NCBI RefSeq assembly: GCF_041080655.1
Contig: NZ_CP163525.1
Coordinates: 5,084,001-5,148,000, forward strand
Direction: 5' to 3'
Length of the DNA stretch: 64,000 bases
From: Streptomyces sp. CG4
GTDB lineage: Bacteria > Actinomycetota > Actinomycetes > Streptomycetales > Streptomycetaceae
Position numbers and translations under genes: made by a program. Of this stretch, positions 35,856 through 45,072 are shown piece by piece. Every line of letters begins with the position of its first letter. Within the stretch, counting starts at the first letter, position 1. The notes beneath the pieces are model-generated. The model saw only the letters and a list, made by a program, of their open reading frames with translations, was not told where the DNA came from and searched no databases.

Positions 35856-38045
35856 ATGTCCGTGTCCAGTACTGACCAGTTTGTCGTGTCCGAGAACGAG
35901 CTGAACCAGCTCGACCAGGAACTCGCCGACGCGACGACCGAGGTCACCGAGGCCGACGAGGCCGCTGACACCAACCAGTCCCCCCAGATCACCTTCGCCG
36001 ACCTCGGCCTGCCCGAGGGTGTCGTGCGCAAGCTCGCACAGAACGGCGTGACGACCCCCTTCCCGATCCAGGCCGCGACCATCCCGGACGCCCTGGTCGG
36101 CAAGGACATCCTCGGCCGCGGCCGCACCGGCTCCGGCAAGACCCTCTCCTTCGGTCTGCCGACCCTGGCCACGCTGGCCGGCGGCCGCACCGAGAAGAAG
36201 CGGCCCCGCGCGGTCATCCTCACCCCGACCCGCGAGCTGGCCATGCAGGTCGCCGACGCCCTCCAGCCGTACGGCGACGTCGTCGGCCTGAAGATGAAGG
36301 TCGTCTGCGGCGGCACCTCCATGGGCAACCAGATCTACGCCCTGGAGCGCGGCGTCGACATCCTCGTCGCCACGCCCGGCCGGCTGCGCGACATCATCAA
36401 CCGCGGCGCCTGCTCGCTCGAGGACGTCCAGATCGCCGTACTCGACGAGGCCGACCAGATGTCCGACCTGGGCTTCCTGCCCGAGGTCACCGAGCTGCTC
36501 GACCAGGTCCCGGCCGGCGGCCAGCGCATGCTCTTCTCCGCCACGATGGAGAACGAGATCCAGACCCTCGTCGACCGCTACCTGAACAGCCCCGTCTCCC
36601 ACGAGGTGGACGCGGCCCAGGGCGCCGTCACGACGATGTCCCACCACATTCTCATCGTGAAGCCCAAGGACAAGGCGCCGGTCACCGCCGCGATCGCCTC
36701 CCGCAAGGGCCGCACGATCATCTTCGTCCGCACCCAGCTGGGCGCCGACCGCGTCGCCGAGCAGCTGCGCGAGGCCGGCGTGAAGGCCGACGCGCTGCAC
36801 GGCGGCATGACCCAGGGCGCGCGCACCCGCACCCTGGCCGACTTCAAGGACGGCTACGTCAACGTCCTGGTCGCCACCGACGTCGCCGCCCGCGGCATCC
36901 ACGTCGACGGCATCGACCTGGTCCTGAACGTGGACCCGGCCGGCGACCACAAGGACTACCTGCACCGCGCCGGCCGTACCGCCCGTGCGGGCCGCACCGG
37001 CACGGTCGTCTCCCTGTCCCTGCCGCACCAGCGCCGCCAGATCTTCCGCCTGATGGAGGACGCCGGCGTCGACGCCGCGCGCCACATCATCCAGGGCGCC
37101 GGCGCCTTCGACCCGGAGGTCGCCGAGATCACCGGCGCCCGCTCCATGACCGAGGTCCAGGCCGAGTCCGCGGGCAACGCCGCACAGCAGGCCGAGCGCG
37201 AGGTCGCCCAGCTCACCAAGCAGCTGGAGCGTGCCCAGCGCCGCGCCGCCGAGCTGCGCGAGGAGTCGGACCGGCTGGTCGCCCGGGTCGCCCGCGAGCG
37301 CGGCGAGGACCCGGAGGCCGCGGTGGCCGAGGCCCAGGCGACGGCCGCGGAGGAGCTGGCGGTCGCCGAGGCCGCCGCCGCCGAGCAGCGGGCCGAGCGC
37401 GAGGAGCGCCCGGCGGCTTCGGCGCCGTACGAGCGCCGGGAGCGCCGCGGTTTCGACCGGGACCGTGGTGACCGTGCCGAGCGGGGCTTCGAGCGCCGTG
37501 AGGACCGGGGTGACCGCGGTGGCCGTGGCTTCGAGCGTCGCGACGAGCGCCGCCCCTTCGACCGCGACCGTGGCGGCTTCGAGCGTCGTGACGACCGTGG
37601 TGGCCGTGGTTTCGAGCGTCGTGACGACCGTCGTCCGTTCGACCGTGACCGCAACGACCGCAATGACCGTGGTGGCCGTTCCTTCGACCGCCGTGACGAC
37701 CGTGGTGGCTTCGAGCGTCGTGACGACCGTGGTGGCCGTGGTTTCGAGCGTCGTGACGACCGTCGTCCGTTCGACCGTGACCGCAACGACCGCAACGACC
37801 GCGGCGACCGCAATGACCGTGGTGGCCGTTCCTTCGACCGCCGTGACGACCGTGGCGGCTTCCGCCGGGACGAGCGCGCCGGGCACCGTGGCAGCGACCG
37901 CCCGTTCAACCGTGACCGCCAGGGCGACCGTCCCGGCTTCCGCTCCGGCGGCCACGAGCGCCCTTACGGCCGCCGTGACGACCACCGCGGCAACGGCTCC
38001 TTCGGCCGCCGCGAGGACAAGCCGCGCTGGAAGCGCAACGGCTGA
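35856..38045 (+). CDS. DEAD-box RNA helicase with repetitive Arg/Asp/Gly tail
   Basis: 729 aa from ATG 35856 (MSVSSTDQFVVSENELNQLD). The core (about residues 45-410) has the Q motif FPIQAATIPD, I GRTGSGKT, Ia PTRELAMQ, II VLDEADQM, III SAT, V ATDVAARGIHVDGI and VI HRAGRTARAG. A coiled-coil-like segment follows (AEREVAQLTKQLERAQRRAA). The last 200 residues are a disordered tail of repeated blocks such as RGFERRDDRRPFDRDR and SFDRRDDRGGF. Closest to RhlE/cold-shock DEAD helicases of Streptomyces. The tail should bind RNA and could drive condensate formation (inference). Confidence 0.93.
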   Translation: MSVSSTDQFVVSENELNQLDQELADATTEVTEADEAADTNQSPQITFADLGLPEGVVRKLAQNGVTTPFPIQAATIPDALVGKDILGRGRTGSGKTLSFGLPTLATLAGGRTEKKRPRAVILTPTRELAMQVADALQPYGDVVGLKMKVVCGGTSMGNQIYALERGVDILVATPGRLRDIINRGACSLEDVQIAVLDEADQMSDLGFLPEVTELLDQVPAGGQRMLFSATMENEIQTLVDRYLNSPVSHEVDAAQGAVTTMSHHILIVKPKDKAPVTAAIASRKGRTIIFVRTQLGADRVAEQLREAGVKADALHGGMTQGARTRTLADFKDGYVNVLVATDVAARGIHVDGIDLVLNVDPAGDHKDYLHRAGRTARAGRTGTVVSLSLPHQRRQIFRLMEDAGVDAARHIIQGAGAFDPEVAEITGARSMTEVQAESAGNAAQQAEREVAQLTKQLERAQRRAAELREESDRLVARVARERGEDPEAAVAEAQATAAEELAVAEAAAAEQRAEREERPAASAPYERRERRGFDRDRGDRAERGFERREDRGDRGGRGFERRDERRPFDRDRGGFERRDDRGGRGFERRDDRRPFDRDRNDRNDRGGRSFDRRDDRGGFERRDDRGGRGFERRDDRRPFDRDRNDRNDRGDRNDRGGRSFDRRDDRGGFRRDERAGHRGSDRPFNRDRQGDRPGFRSGGHERPYGRRDDHRGNGSFGRREDKPRWKRNG

Positions 38046-38075
38046 CGCGGTGTGAGCACTGCCGAGTGACCTCAG

Positions 38076-38111
38076 AAGGGCCCGTACGACGACGTCGTAC
38101 GGGCCCTTTTT
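38076..38111 (+). terminator. DEAD-box helicase terminator
   Basis: The 15-bp stem AAGGGCCCGTACGAC/GTCGTACGGGCCCTT (38076-38090 and 38094-38108) with loop GAC is followed by TTT. Confidence 0.92.
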
Positions 38112-38161
38112 GGCCATAGCATGACGCATGTCACGCCCTCATAGCGGGAATTGCTGGGGGC

Positions 38162-39676
38162 ATGACAGATGACGCGAGAGTGGGCGAGACGCATCCGGTG
38201 TCGGACGAGGAGCGGCTGGCCCAGCTCGGCTACACCCAGGTCCTCGCCCGCAGGATGTCGGCGTTCTCGAACTACGCCGTCTCCTTCACGATCATCTCGG
38301 TGCTCTCCGGCTGCCTCACGCTGTACCTCTTCGGCATGGTCACCGGCGGGCCCGCCGTGATCACCTGGGGCTGGGTGGCGGTGGGTCTGATGACGCTGTT
38401 CGTCGGCCTGTCGATGGCCGAGATCTGCTCGGCGTACCCCACCTCGGCCGGCCTGTACTTCTGGGCCCACCGCCTCGCACCGCCCCGCTCGGCGGCGGCC
38501 TGGTCCTGGTTCACGGGGTGGTTCAACGTGCTGGGCCAGGTGGCCGTGACGGCCGGCGTCGACTTCGGCGCGGCGTCCTTCCTGGGCGCCTACCTGAACC
38601 TCCAGTTCGACTTCGGGGTGACCCCCGGCCGCACGGTCCTCCTCTTCGCCGCGATCCTGCTCCTGCACGGCCTGCTGAACACCTTCGGCGTGCGCATCGT
38701 CGCGTTCCTGAACAACGTGAGCGTGTGGTGGCACGTGCTGGGCGTGGCGCTGATCGTCGGCGCGCTCGCCTTCGTACCCGACCACCACCGGTCGGCGACG
38801 TTCGTGTTCACGAAGTTCGTGAACGAGACGGGCTGGGGCAGCGGCCCGTACGTCGTCCTCCTCGGCCTCCTGATGGCCCAGTACACCTTCACCGGCTACG
38901 ACGCCTCGGCTCACATGACGGAGGAGACCCACGACGCGTCGACGGCGGGCCCGAAGGGCATCGTCCGCTCGATCTGGACGTCCTGGATAGCCGGCTTCGT
39001 GCTCCTCCTGGGCTTCACGTTCGCGATCCAGTCGTACGACAAGGAACTCGCGTCCCCGACCGGCGCGCCCCCGGCCCAGATCCTCCTGGACGCGCTCGGC
39101 GCCACGACCGGCAAGCTCCTCCTGCTGGTCGTGATCGGCGCGCAACTCTTCTGCGGGATGGCGTCGGTGACGGCCAACAGCCGCATGATCTACGCCTTTT
39201 CCCGCGACGGCGCGCTGCCCTTCTCCCGCGTCTGGCACACGGTCAGCCCGCGCACCCGCACCCCCGTGGCGGCGGTCTGGCTGGCCGCCCTGGGCGCCCT
39301 GGCCCTCGGCCTCCCCTACCTGATCAACTCGACGGCGTACGCGGCGGTGACGTCGATCGCGGTCATCGGCCTCTACATCGCCTACGTCATCCCGACCTTC
39401 CTCCGGGTCCGCAAGGGCGCCGCCTTCGCCCGCGGGCCGTGGCACCTGGGCCGCTGGTCGGGCCCGATCGGGGTCGTCTCCGTCACCTGGGTCGTCCTGA
39501 TCACGATCCTCTTCATGCTCCCGCAGGTCTCGCCGGTCACCTGGAAGACCTTCAACTACGCCCCCGTCGCCGTCCTGGTCGTCCTCGGCTTCGCCGCGGC
39601 CTGGTGGCTGGCCTCGGCCCGCCACTGGTTCCTCGACGGGGAGCGCGCCTCGACCCCGGAACCGGTAGAAAACTGA
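38162..39676 (+). CDS. APC-family amino acid permease
   Basis: 504 aa, about 12 membrane helices. The N-terminal signature LARRMSAFSNYAVSFTIISV and SGCLTLYLFGMVTGGPAV, the block EICSAYPTSAGLYFWAHRL and the mid-protein YTFTGYDASAHMTEETHDA place it with the GABA/choline-type permeases of the APC superfamily. The substrate cannot be fixed from sequence. It starts at ATG 38162 (MTDDARVGETHPVSDEERLA), close to the preceding terminator. Confidence 0.9.
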   Translation: MTDDARVGETHPVSDEERLAQLGYTQVLARRMSAFSNYAVSFTIISVLSGCLTLYLFGMVTGGPAVITWGWVAVGLMTLFVGLSMAEICSAYPTSAGLYFWAHRLAPPRSAAAWSWFTGWFNVLGQVAVTAGVDFGAASFLGAYLNLQFDFGVTPGRTVLLFAAILLLHGLLNTFGVRIVAFLNNVSVWWHVLGVALIVGALAFVPDHHRSATFVFTKFVNETGWGSGPYVVLLGLLMAQYTFTGYDASAHMTEETHDASTAGPKGIVRSIWTSWIAGFVLLLGFTFAIQSYDKELASPTGAPPAQILLDALGATTGKLLLLVVIGAQLFCGMASVTANSRMIYAFSRDGALPFSRVWHTVSPRTRTPVAAVWLAALGALALGLPYLINSTAYAAVTSIAVIGLYIAYVIPTFLRVRKGAAFARGPWHLGRWSGPIGVVSVTWVVLITILFMLPQVSPVTWKTFNYAPVAVLVVLGFAAAWWLASARHWFLDGERASTPEPVEN

Positions 39677-39786
39677 CCATCCCACCCCCTACTCCCCCTC
39701 CGGGCCCCGGATGACGCGGCCGGGTCACCGATACCCGATCGGAGACTCGGCCGCGTCCGGCTATGCTCGGACAGGCAACATCGCCT

Positions 39787-39859
39787 GGGCCCTTAGCTCA
39801 ATTGGCAGAGCAGTGGACTTTTAATCCATTGGTTGTGGGTTCGAGTCCCACAGGGCCTA
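39787..39859 (+). tRNA. tRNA-Lys(UUU)
   Basis: GGGCCCTTAGCTCAATTGGC at the 5' end, anticodon loop CTTTTAA (TTT), T-arm GTGGGTTCGAGTCCCAC and discriminator A; no CCA is encoded. It is the first tRNA in the window on the plus strand. Confidence 0.95.
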
Positions 39860-40055
39860 CGGATGGCGGGCGGGGGATATGGCCTCTGACCTGCTGTGCA
39901 GCGCCTGATTCGGCTTCGGCTGACTCGGGCGCTGCGGCGTTTTCGGGCCCGTGCGTGAGCGATGCGTGAGCCCAGTCGCGCCGAAGGGACGGCCTGCTCC
40001 CCGGCAGGGGGACGGTCGTTCTGCGCCGCGCAGTGGATCCGGGGATCCTGGAGAC

Positions 40056-40571
40056 GTGGCAAGCGGGACATCCGGAGGCGGCCGAACCGCCTCGCACGGT
40101 GAGCCGCGGACCGAGTATTCGGGGGCGATCTACGGCGCGCTCCTGGCCGCGTCCGTGGTGGCAGGGGCCGGAGCGGTCGGCCCGTTCCCCCGCGCCACCC
40201 TCGTGGTACTCCTCCTCGTGACCGGCATCGTGTTCTGGGCCGCGCACGTCTATGCCCGCCTGGCGGGCGAGCGGGTCCACGCGCAGCGCTGGACCTGGGA
40301 CGAAATATGGGTCACGGCCCGCCGTGAGTGGCCGATGGTCCAGGCGGCGTTCCCCCCGGCCATCGCCGTGCTGATCAGCCCTCTGCTGGGCCTGGGTCTC
40401 CCCGGAACGGCGTGGTTCGCCCTGGGCGTCGCCCTGGCCGAGCAGGTCGCCTGGGCGACCGTCGCTGCCGTGCAAGCCGGCGCGTCGCGCCGGCAGGTCA
40501 TGGTGTCCGGGCTGGTGAACCTCGTGTTCGGCCTGATCATCGTCGTCGCCAAGACAGCCATCCATCGCTGA
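40056..40571 (+). CDS. Small integral membrane protein
   Basis: 171 aa from GTG 40056 (VASGTSGGGRTASHGEPRTE); an in-frame upstream extension to 39951 lacks a ribosome binding site. Four to five membrane helices: IYGALLAASVVAGAGAVG, ATLVVLLLVTGIVFWAAHVY, PAIAVLISPLLGLGLPGTAW, FALGVALAEQVAWATVAAVQ and VNLVFGLIIVVAKTAI. No family name from me; conserved-looking Streptomyces membrane protein. It follows tRNA-Lys and converges on the protease gene. Confidence 0.75.
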   Translation: MASGTSGGGRTASHGEPRTEYSGAIYGALLAASVVAGAGAVGPFPRATLVVLLLVTGIVFWAAHVYARLAGERVHAQRWTWDEIWVTARREWPMVQAAFPPAIAVLISPLLGLGLPGTAWFALGVALAEQVAWATVAAVQAGASRRQVMVSGLVNLVFGLIIVVAKTAIHR

Positions 40572-40587
40572 CTGTCGCGGTGCTGGG

Positions 40588-40622
40588 GCGGAACGGGCAG
40601 GTGGGTGGCCTGCCCGTTCCGC
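40588..40622. terminator. Bidirectional terminator between convergent genes
   Basis: The 14-bp stem GCGGAACGGGCAGG/CCTGCCCGTTCCGC with a 7-nt loop lies between the membrane protein gene and the secreted protease gene. Confidence 0.88.
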
Positions 40623-40645
40623 ATCCGTGTGCCGGGATCGGTTCC

Positions 40646-42577
40646 TTAGGCGTGGGGTACCAGGTTGTGCTCGGTGCCGAGGGTGTTCTTGCCGGTGTCG
40701 GTGTACATCGTGGTCTCGCCGTCGGACCAGCGGACGACAAGGTCGTCGGTGCGGTGGTTGGGGGTGAAGTTGCCGGTGGTCATGACCGCGTTGTGGGTCC
40801 AGAGTTCGTTGGGGTTCTGGATGCGTGCCTCGGTGCCGAGGGCGGAGGCGGTGGTGCCGACGTAGTTGTCGAGTTCACCGTCCGACCACTGCACCATCAG
40901 GTCCCACTTCTGGTTGCCGGAGAACTCGCCGGCGGTCAGCAGTGTGGCGTGGGTCCAGGTGGAGTTGGGGCCCTGGAGCTTGTGCTCCTGTCCGAAGCCT
41001 CCGGCGCCCACGTTGGTGTAGAGGGTGAGTTCGCCGTCGGACCAGCGCACCATCAGGTCCGTGACGTAGTTCGAGGAGTTGAAACGGCCCGCGGCGATCT
41101 GGGTGGCGTGCTGCCAGGTGGTGTTGGGGCCGGTCAGCTGGGTGCCCGGCACGTTGAGGCCGTTGAGGCCGACGTCGCCGAAGAGGGTGACCTCGCCGTC
41201 GGACCAGCGGACCATCAGGTCGTACCGGTTCGATCCGGTGAAGTCGCCCGCGGTGATCGTCTCCGCGTGGGTCCAGGTGGAGTTGGCGGCCAGCAACTGG
41301 CGTTCCGTGATGAAGTGGCCGTTGCCGTCGTTGGTGTAGAGAGTCACCTCGCCGTCGGTCCACACCACGATCAGGTCGCTGTGGCCGGTGCCGTTGAAGT
41401 CACCGGCGGCCATCAGCTTGGCGTGCTGCCACGTCGTGCCGCTGCCCATGGAGTAGGGCAGCGCCGGCTGCTGATAGGAGCCGTGGTCGGCGTGCAGGCC
41501 CTGCTGGGCGTCGTCGTAGAGCTGGAAGAACCGGTCGCCGTGCAGTGGGCTGTAGGTGATCCGGTTGTACAGCGGGTTGTCGGACCTCACATCGGGTCCG
41601 CCCTGCATGAAGCCGCCCACATTGCCGATGATCTCGCCGGTGTCGCCCGAGGGGTCGAGCTTGGAGAACCACGGCCCGCCGGAGACTCCACCCCACATGC
41701 CGGCGCAGTCGATCTGCATCTGGTTGTAGGCGGGCAGGGGCGTCGTCCAGACGTTGGCGCAGTGGAAGGCGCGGTCCTGGGAGTCGTACCTGACCATGGG
41801 ATAGCCGATGACGGTCACCTGGTTGACGAACCCGGGTGTGCGGGCGAGGGTGTTGGCGCCGCCCACGACGTCCTGGACGTTGCGCCCGCCGTTCTCCTTC
41901 AGGCTCGCGAAGGCGAAGTCCAGGTCGGAGTTGGCGCTCCGGTCCGAGGCGTACTGCGCGTCGCGGAACCACTCCTTGACCGGCCAGATGCCGTACTTCT
42001 GCTCGCCCGCCGTCTTGGTGTGGTCGTACTTGGGCACGAAGGCCGCGTTGCTGCCGAGGCAGTGCCCGGCGGTGAGGATGAGGTTGTGCCCCGGGCTGCT
42101 TACGACGCTGGCCGTGCAGTGATGGGCCTTCATGTCGCCTGTGGTGGTGAAGAGCGTGCCCACGGTCTTGATGCCGTCGAAGTGCTCGCCGGTGATCCCG
42201 GTGGCGATGGATCGCTTCCCGCGCGGTGCCGCCCAGCCTCGCGGCTGCGCGATACGGCCCGAGGGGTCGGTGGCCGAGGCCATGCGCTGGGGTGTCCAGA
42301 ACCGGATGGCGTCCTGGACCGTCCAGGTTCCGCCGCCGGCCGATGACGGTGTGACGGACGCCGAGGGGTTTGGTGCGGCGGACGCCGCGGGGCTTGATGC
42401 GGCAGACGCCGAGGGGCTCGCGGCGGCGGTTGTCCTGCCGGTGCGTGCCGGGTCGGCCGTCACGTGTCTGGTGGGGGCCGGGACCGGTGTGGCGGCTCGG
42501 GCCGCGGTGGCGGTGCCCAGCAGGAGTGCGGCGGACAGCGCGAGCACACCCCCCAGGCCTATTCGTGTATTTTGCAA
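40646..42577 (-). CDS. Secreted trypsin-like serine protease with five C-terminal repeats
   Basis: About 643 aa if TTG 42577 is the start (GGAG lies about 11 bp upstream and the product then opens with a clean signal peptide, QNTRIGLGGVLALSAALLLG to ARA). An Ala/Ser/Pro linker follows. The protease domain has His in LILTAGHCLG, Asp in NSDLDFAF and Ser in GGVSGGPWFS; Cys pairs are present. The last 260 residues hold five repeats of about 50 residues built on DLMVRWSDGEVTLY, each opening TW-HA and GDF, an FG-GAP/VCBS-like propeller unit that probably binds a ligand or the cell surface. Long in-frame upstream sequence is not signal-like and was not used. Confidence 0.85.
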   Translation of the reverse strand: MQNTRIGLGGVLALSAALLLGTATAARAATPVPAPTRHVTADPARTGRTTAAASPSASAASSPAASAAPNPSASVTPSSAGGGTWTVQDAIRFWTPQRMASATDPSGRIAQPRGWAAPRGKRSIATGITGEHFDGIKTVGTLFTTTGDMKAHHCTASVVSSPGHNLILTAGHCLGSNAAFVPKYDHTKTAGEQKYGIWPVKEWFRDAQYASDRSANSDLDFAFASLKENGGRNVQDVVGGANTLARTPGFVNQVTVIGYPMVRYDSQDRAFHCANVWTTPLPAYNQMQIDCAGMWGGVSGGPWFSKLDPSGDTGEIIGNVGGFMQGGPDVRSDNPLYNRITYSPLHGDRFFQLYDDAQQGLHADHGSYQQPALPYSMGSGTTWQHAKLMAAGDFNGTGHSDLIVVWTDGEVTLYTNDGNGHFITERQLLAANSTWTHAETITAGDFTGSNRYDLMVRWSDGEVTLFGDVGLNGLNVPGTQLTGPNTTWQHATQIAAGRFNSSNYVTDLMVRWSDGELTLYTNVGAGGFGQEHKLQGPNSTWTHATLLTAGEFSGNQKWDLMVQWSDGELDNYVGTTASALGTEARIQNPNELWTHNAVMTTGNFTPNHRTDDLVVRWSDGETTMYTDTGKNTLGTEHNLVPHA

Positions 42578-43281
42578 CTTAATTTGCTCCGGGTCAGGGC
42601 AGGCCGGAGGGCTCGATGAGCCCTGGGCCACGCAAGTGGTTGACGGCCGACGCAGAGCGCGAGGCCGCGCCTTTGCCTGGGGGAAGTGCGGTCCGTCGGC
42701 ACGGATTTCGATCGGCGGCCGGACCGCTGTCGCCATCCGGATCGCTGTCGCCATGCGGCGACGCGGTCGGGAGGCTCCGTGGTGACGTGGACTTTCCGGG
42801 TGTCGGCGGTTCAGTCGGGGCGGTGGATCGCGGCCATGGGTCAGACGCCCTGTGCGGTCACCGTCGATGCCGTGGAGGCGAGGGCGCGACCGAGGAAGGC
42901 GGCCATGGGCACAGGGATGCCCGGCGCGGACCCGCGATGGATGCGATGTCGGTACCCGGTGACGGCTGCCCCGCGCGCACACCGGGCGTCCCGGCAGTCG
43001 ACGAACTCGGCAGCCGGTCCGGCGAAGGTCATCCGACGCACAGGCCGCCACCTGTGGACAGGCGTGGACGCCCCCATGATCGAGTCAAGCTCACAGCGCA
43101 CCCCCCGATGCGTTCCCCCATGCCGCCTGTGAGACGGCAACCAGGCGACCGTGATCAGCGGTCGCCGTTGCCATGATCGCACAATCTTCGAACATGTGTA
43201 CCTCTGGCCGGGTGTGAGGTGACACCCGTTCGTGTGCGGGGCGCGTCGGCCCGGCAGAAGTTGCCGTTCCCTTTGCGCCGT
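42578..43281. other. 700-bp region without a supported gene
   Basis: Between the protease start and the DUF4232 lipoprotein. Several open frames exist on both strands (for example 42686-43132 plus and 42841-43182 minus), but none reads like a protein. The inverted repeat GCGACCG-TGATCAG-CGGTCGC (43145-43165) may terminate the lipoprotein gene. The protease promoter should be just right of 42600. The stretch may be decayed coding DNA. Confidence 0.5.
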
Positions 43282-43911
43282 CTACCGCAGCCGGGGTGCG
43301 CCCACGTGAACGGTGTCGCAGAACACGGGGCGCACCTGCCGGCCGTGTGCGTCAATGATCTGCACGGATGCGCCGTAGTCGGTGTGCGCGGGGTGCGGTG
43401 GCAGCACCTCGATGCGCGGGTCGTCGTCGACCGGTATGGAGCAGGAGCCGTTCGCGGCAGGGGCCGCGGGGTAGAAGAGCGGGAAGTCGACCGTCTTGTC
43501 GTGGTCCAGTACCAGCCGGACCGGCGCCTTCGCCTTCGGCTCCGACCAGACGGCCGGCCCCTTGCCCGCGTAGGCGTGAAGCTCCGGGTAGCCGTTGAAG
43601 GCACAGGGGGCGGTGCTGGTGTTGGTCGCGCTCAGCAGGGCCGTCGGCGCCTTGCTCGACTTGTCGGCAAGGCGCGTCAGTCTCCACCGCAACTGCGGGG
43701 TGGCGCATGCGGCACCCGGCCGTACGCCTGCCGAGGCCGAGGCCGAGGGTGAGGGTGACGCGGACGTCCGTGACGGCTCGGCGGACGGTGCCGTCGTCCG
43801 TGACGGTCCGGAGGTCGGCTGCGCGGCAACACGGTGTTCCGGACCGCAGGCTGCGGCAGTCACCACCACCGCCAGGCTGATCGCGGAGACTGCCGCTGTT
43901 CGCCGTGCCAT
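43282..43911 (-). CDS. DUF4232 lipoprotein
   Basis: 209 aa from ATG 43911 (MARRTAAVSAISLAVVVTAA), preceded by GGGGA. The lipoprotein signal ends TAAAC. A Ser/Thr/Pro linker of about 40 residues leads to a DUF4232 domain: CATPQLRWRLTRLADKSSKA, LSATNTSTAPCAFNGYPELH, VDFPLFYPAAPAANGSCSIP. The four cysteines likely form two disulfides. Exported, function unknown; the family is abundant in Streptomyces. Divergent from the marR gene. Confidence 0.85.
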   Translation of the reverse strand: MARRTAAVSAISLAVVVTAAACGPEHRVAAQPTSGPSRTTAPSAEPSRTSASPSPSASASAGVRPGAACATPQLRWRLTRLADKSSKAPTALLSATNTSTAPCAFNGYPELHAYAGKGPAVWSEPKAKAPVRLVLDHDKTVDFPLFYPAAPAANGSCSIPVDDDPRIEVLPPHPAHTDYGASVQIIDAHGRQVRPVFCDTVHVGAPRLR

Positions 43912-44084
43912 GAGTACATCCCCCTGGTGAAGCACCCCTGCGGAGGCCGGGTGCCCCGCTTCTGCCTCCCGGTCAGGGAGATGCGCACGCCTCCGTGAAG
44001 GTTCCCGAGGGTGACGGCATGGCCTGCGCTCATGCCTGTCGCCATAGGGGCCGGGTGTGCCCGTAGGTCCCGTAGGCACATTTA

Positions 44085-44106
44085 GTTTCGAACGATACCG
44101 TATCGA
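44085..44106. promoter_or_regulatory. Operator 1 of the MarR regulator at 44125
   Basis: The perfect inverted repeat CGATAC-C-GTATCG (44094-44106) is preceded by AGTTTC (44085-44090). The same AGTTTC-N3-CGATAC(C/G)GTAT arrangement recurs ahead of the nitroreductase gene. It is 18 bp from the marR start, so autoregulation is expected. Confidence 0.75.
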
Positions 44107-44124
44107 ATGAAGTAGTCTGGTTCC

Positions 44125-44610
44125 ATGGCCGCCGACGTTCCTGACCACACCACCGCCTCGCGTGCGACCGACCGCCCCGGGGATCCCTCGCCCTTCGCCC
44201 TCGGCCTGCTGCTGCGCCGGGCGCACTGGCGGGCGGCCGCGGTGATGGGGGAGGCGCTTCGGCCGCTCGGCATCGAGTTGCGGCATTTCGCGGTGCTGAT
44301 CGAGCTGGTCAACCACGGTCCCACGGTGCAGCGGGATCTGGCGGCGGCGACGGGGTCGGACAAGGCCGGGATCATGCGCATCGTGGACGACCTGGAGCGC
44401 AAGGGTCTTGCCGTACGCAAGGTCGTTCCGGGGGACCGGCGGGTCCGGGCGGTGGAGATCACGCCTCAGGGACTGGAGCTCTTCGACGCGGCCCACGTGG
44501 CGGCGGAGCCGCTGGCTGAAAGTCTGGTTGCCGACCTGGGGCGCGGCGAGCCCGAGCAGCTGACGGATCTCCTGACCCGGCTCGCCCATCCCGCGGACGA
44601 CGAGGCGTAG
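44125..44610 (+). CDS. MarR-family transcriptional regulator
   Basis: 161 aa. Winged helix-turn-helix: IELRHFAVLIELVNHGPTVQ, DLAAATGSDKAGIMRIVDDL, then the wing RKVVPGDRRVRAVEITPQG and the C-terminal dimer helix. It probably represses itself and the nitroreductase gene at 45073 through the shared AGTTTC/GATAC motif. The signal may be a quinone, nitro-aromatic or oxidant (inference from the target gene). Confidence 0.9.
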   Translation: MAADVPDHTTASRATDRPGDPSPFALGLLLRRAHWRAAAVMGEALRPLGIELRHFAVLIELVNHGPTVQRDLAAATGSDKAGIMRIVDDLERKGLAVRKVVPGDRRVRAVEITPQGLELFDAAHVAAEPLAESLVADLGRGEPEQLTDLLTRLAHPADDEA

Positions 44611-44990
44611 GCGCGCCCGCGCACCCGTGGCGCGGCTGTCGCGTCGCGTACCTCGCCGGTGTGCTCGGCGCTGTCACCCCCCGCCCCGCGTCACCGGCGC
44701 CTCGACGTGAGCCCCGCTGACAGGTCGAGCCTCCGGCCGCGCTCGGCGCCGGGCCGCCTGCCCCAGGTCCAAGGCGTCACTGGCACCGGCGGAGAGGTAC
44801 GAACTCGTAGCACTCACGCGTGGCGCCCGGCGCGTAAGAGCCGCCGCGGCTGGCGACGACGACAACCAGGGTGCCCTAAGCGCCGATCAGGACGGCGTCC
44901 TCCCGCTCCAGGTCCTCGATGAGCTCCACGTGTGCGGCGAACGCTCCTCCCGTGCCCTGCGGAAGGCAGCCGTGATTTGGCACCCGAGAT
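44611..44990. other. Gene-free spacer between marR and nitroreductase operator
   Basis: 380 bp. No supported gene; a minus-strand tail reading AAHVELIEDLEREDAVLIGA (stop near 44880) looks protein-like and could be the relic of a lost gene, but no start or upstream body exists. Confidence 0.4.
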
Positions 44991-45027
44991 AGTTTCACGC
45001 GATACGGTATTGAGTGATACCGTTACG
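44991..45027. promoter_or_regulatory. Operator 2 of the MarR regulator, upstream of the nitroreductase gene
   Basis: AGTTTCACGCGATACGGTAT (44991-45010) repeats the operator 1 layout, followed by the half-site GTGATACCGTTACG (about 45014-45027). The cluster lies 46 bp before ATG 45073. Confidence 0.7.
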
Positions 45028-45072
45028 AGTGTAGCGAAGGCGTACCCGTTGAGTGGATGGAGGCGGGCGAAC

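Noticed and set aside
42686..43182. Overlapping open frames on both strands between the protease and DUF4232 genes
   Set aside because: Neither reads like a folded or exported protein, and their codon use does not favour either strand.
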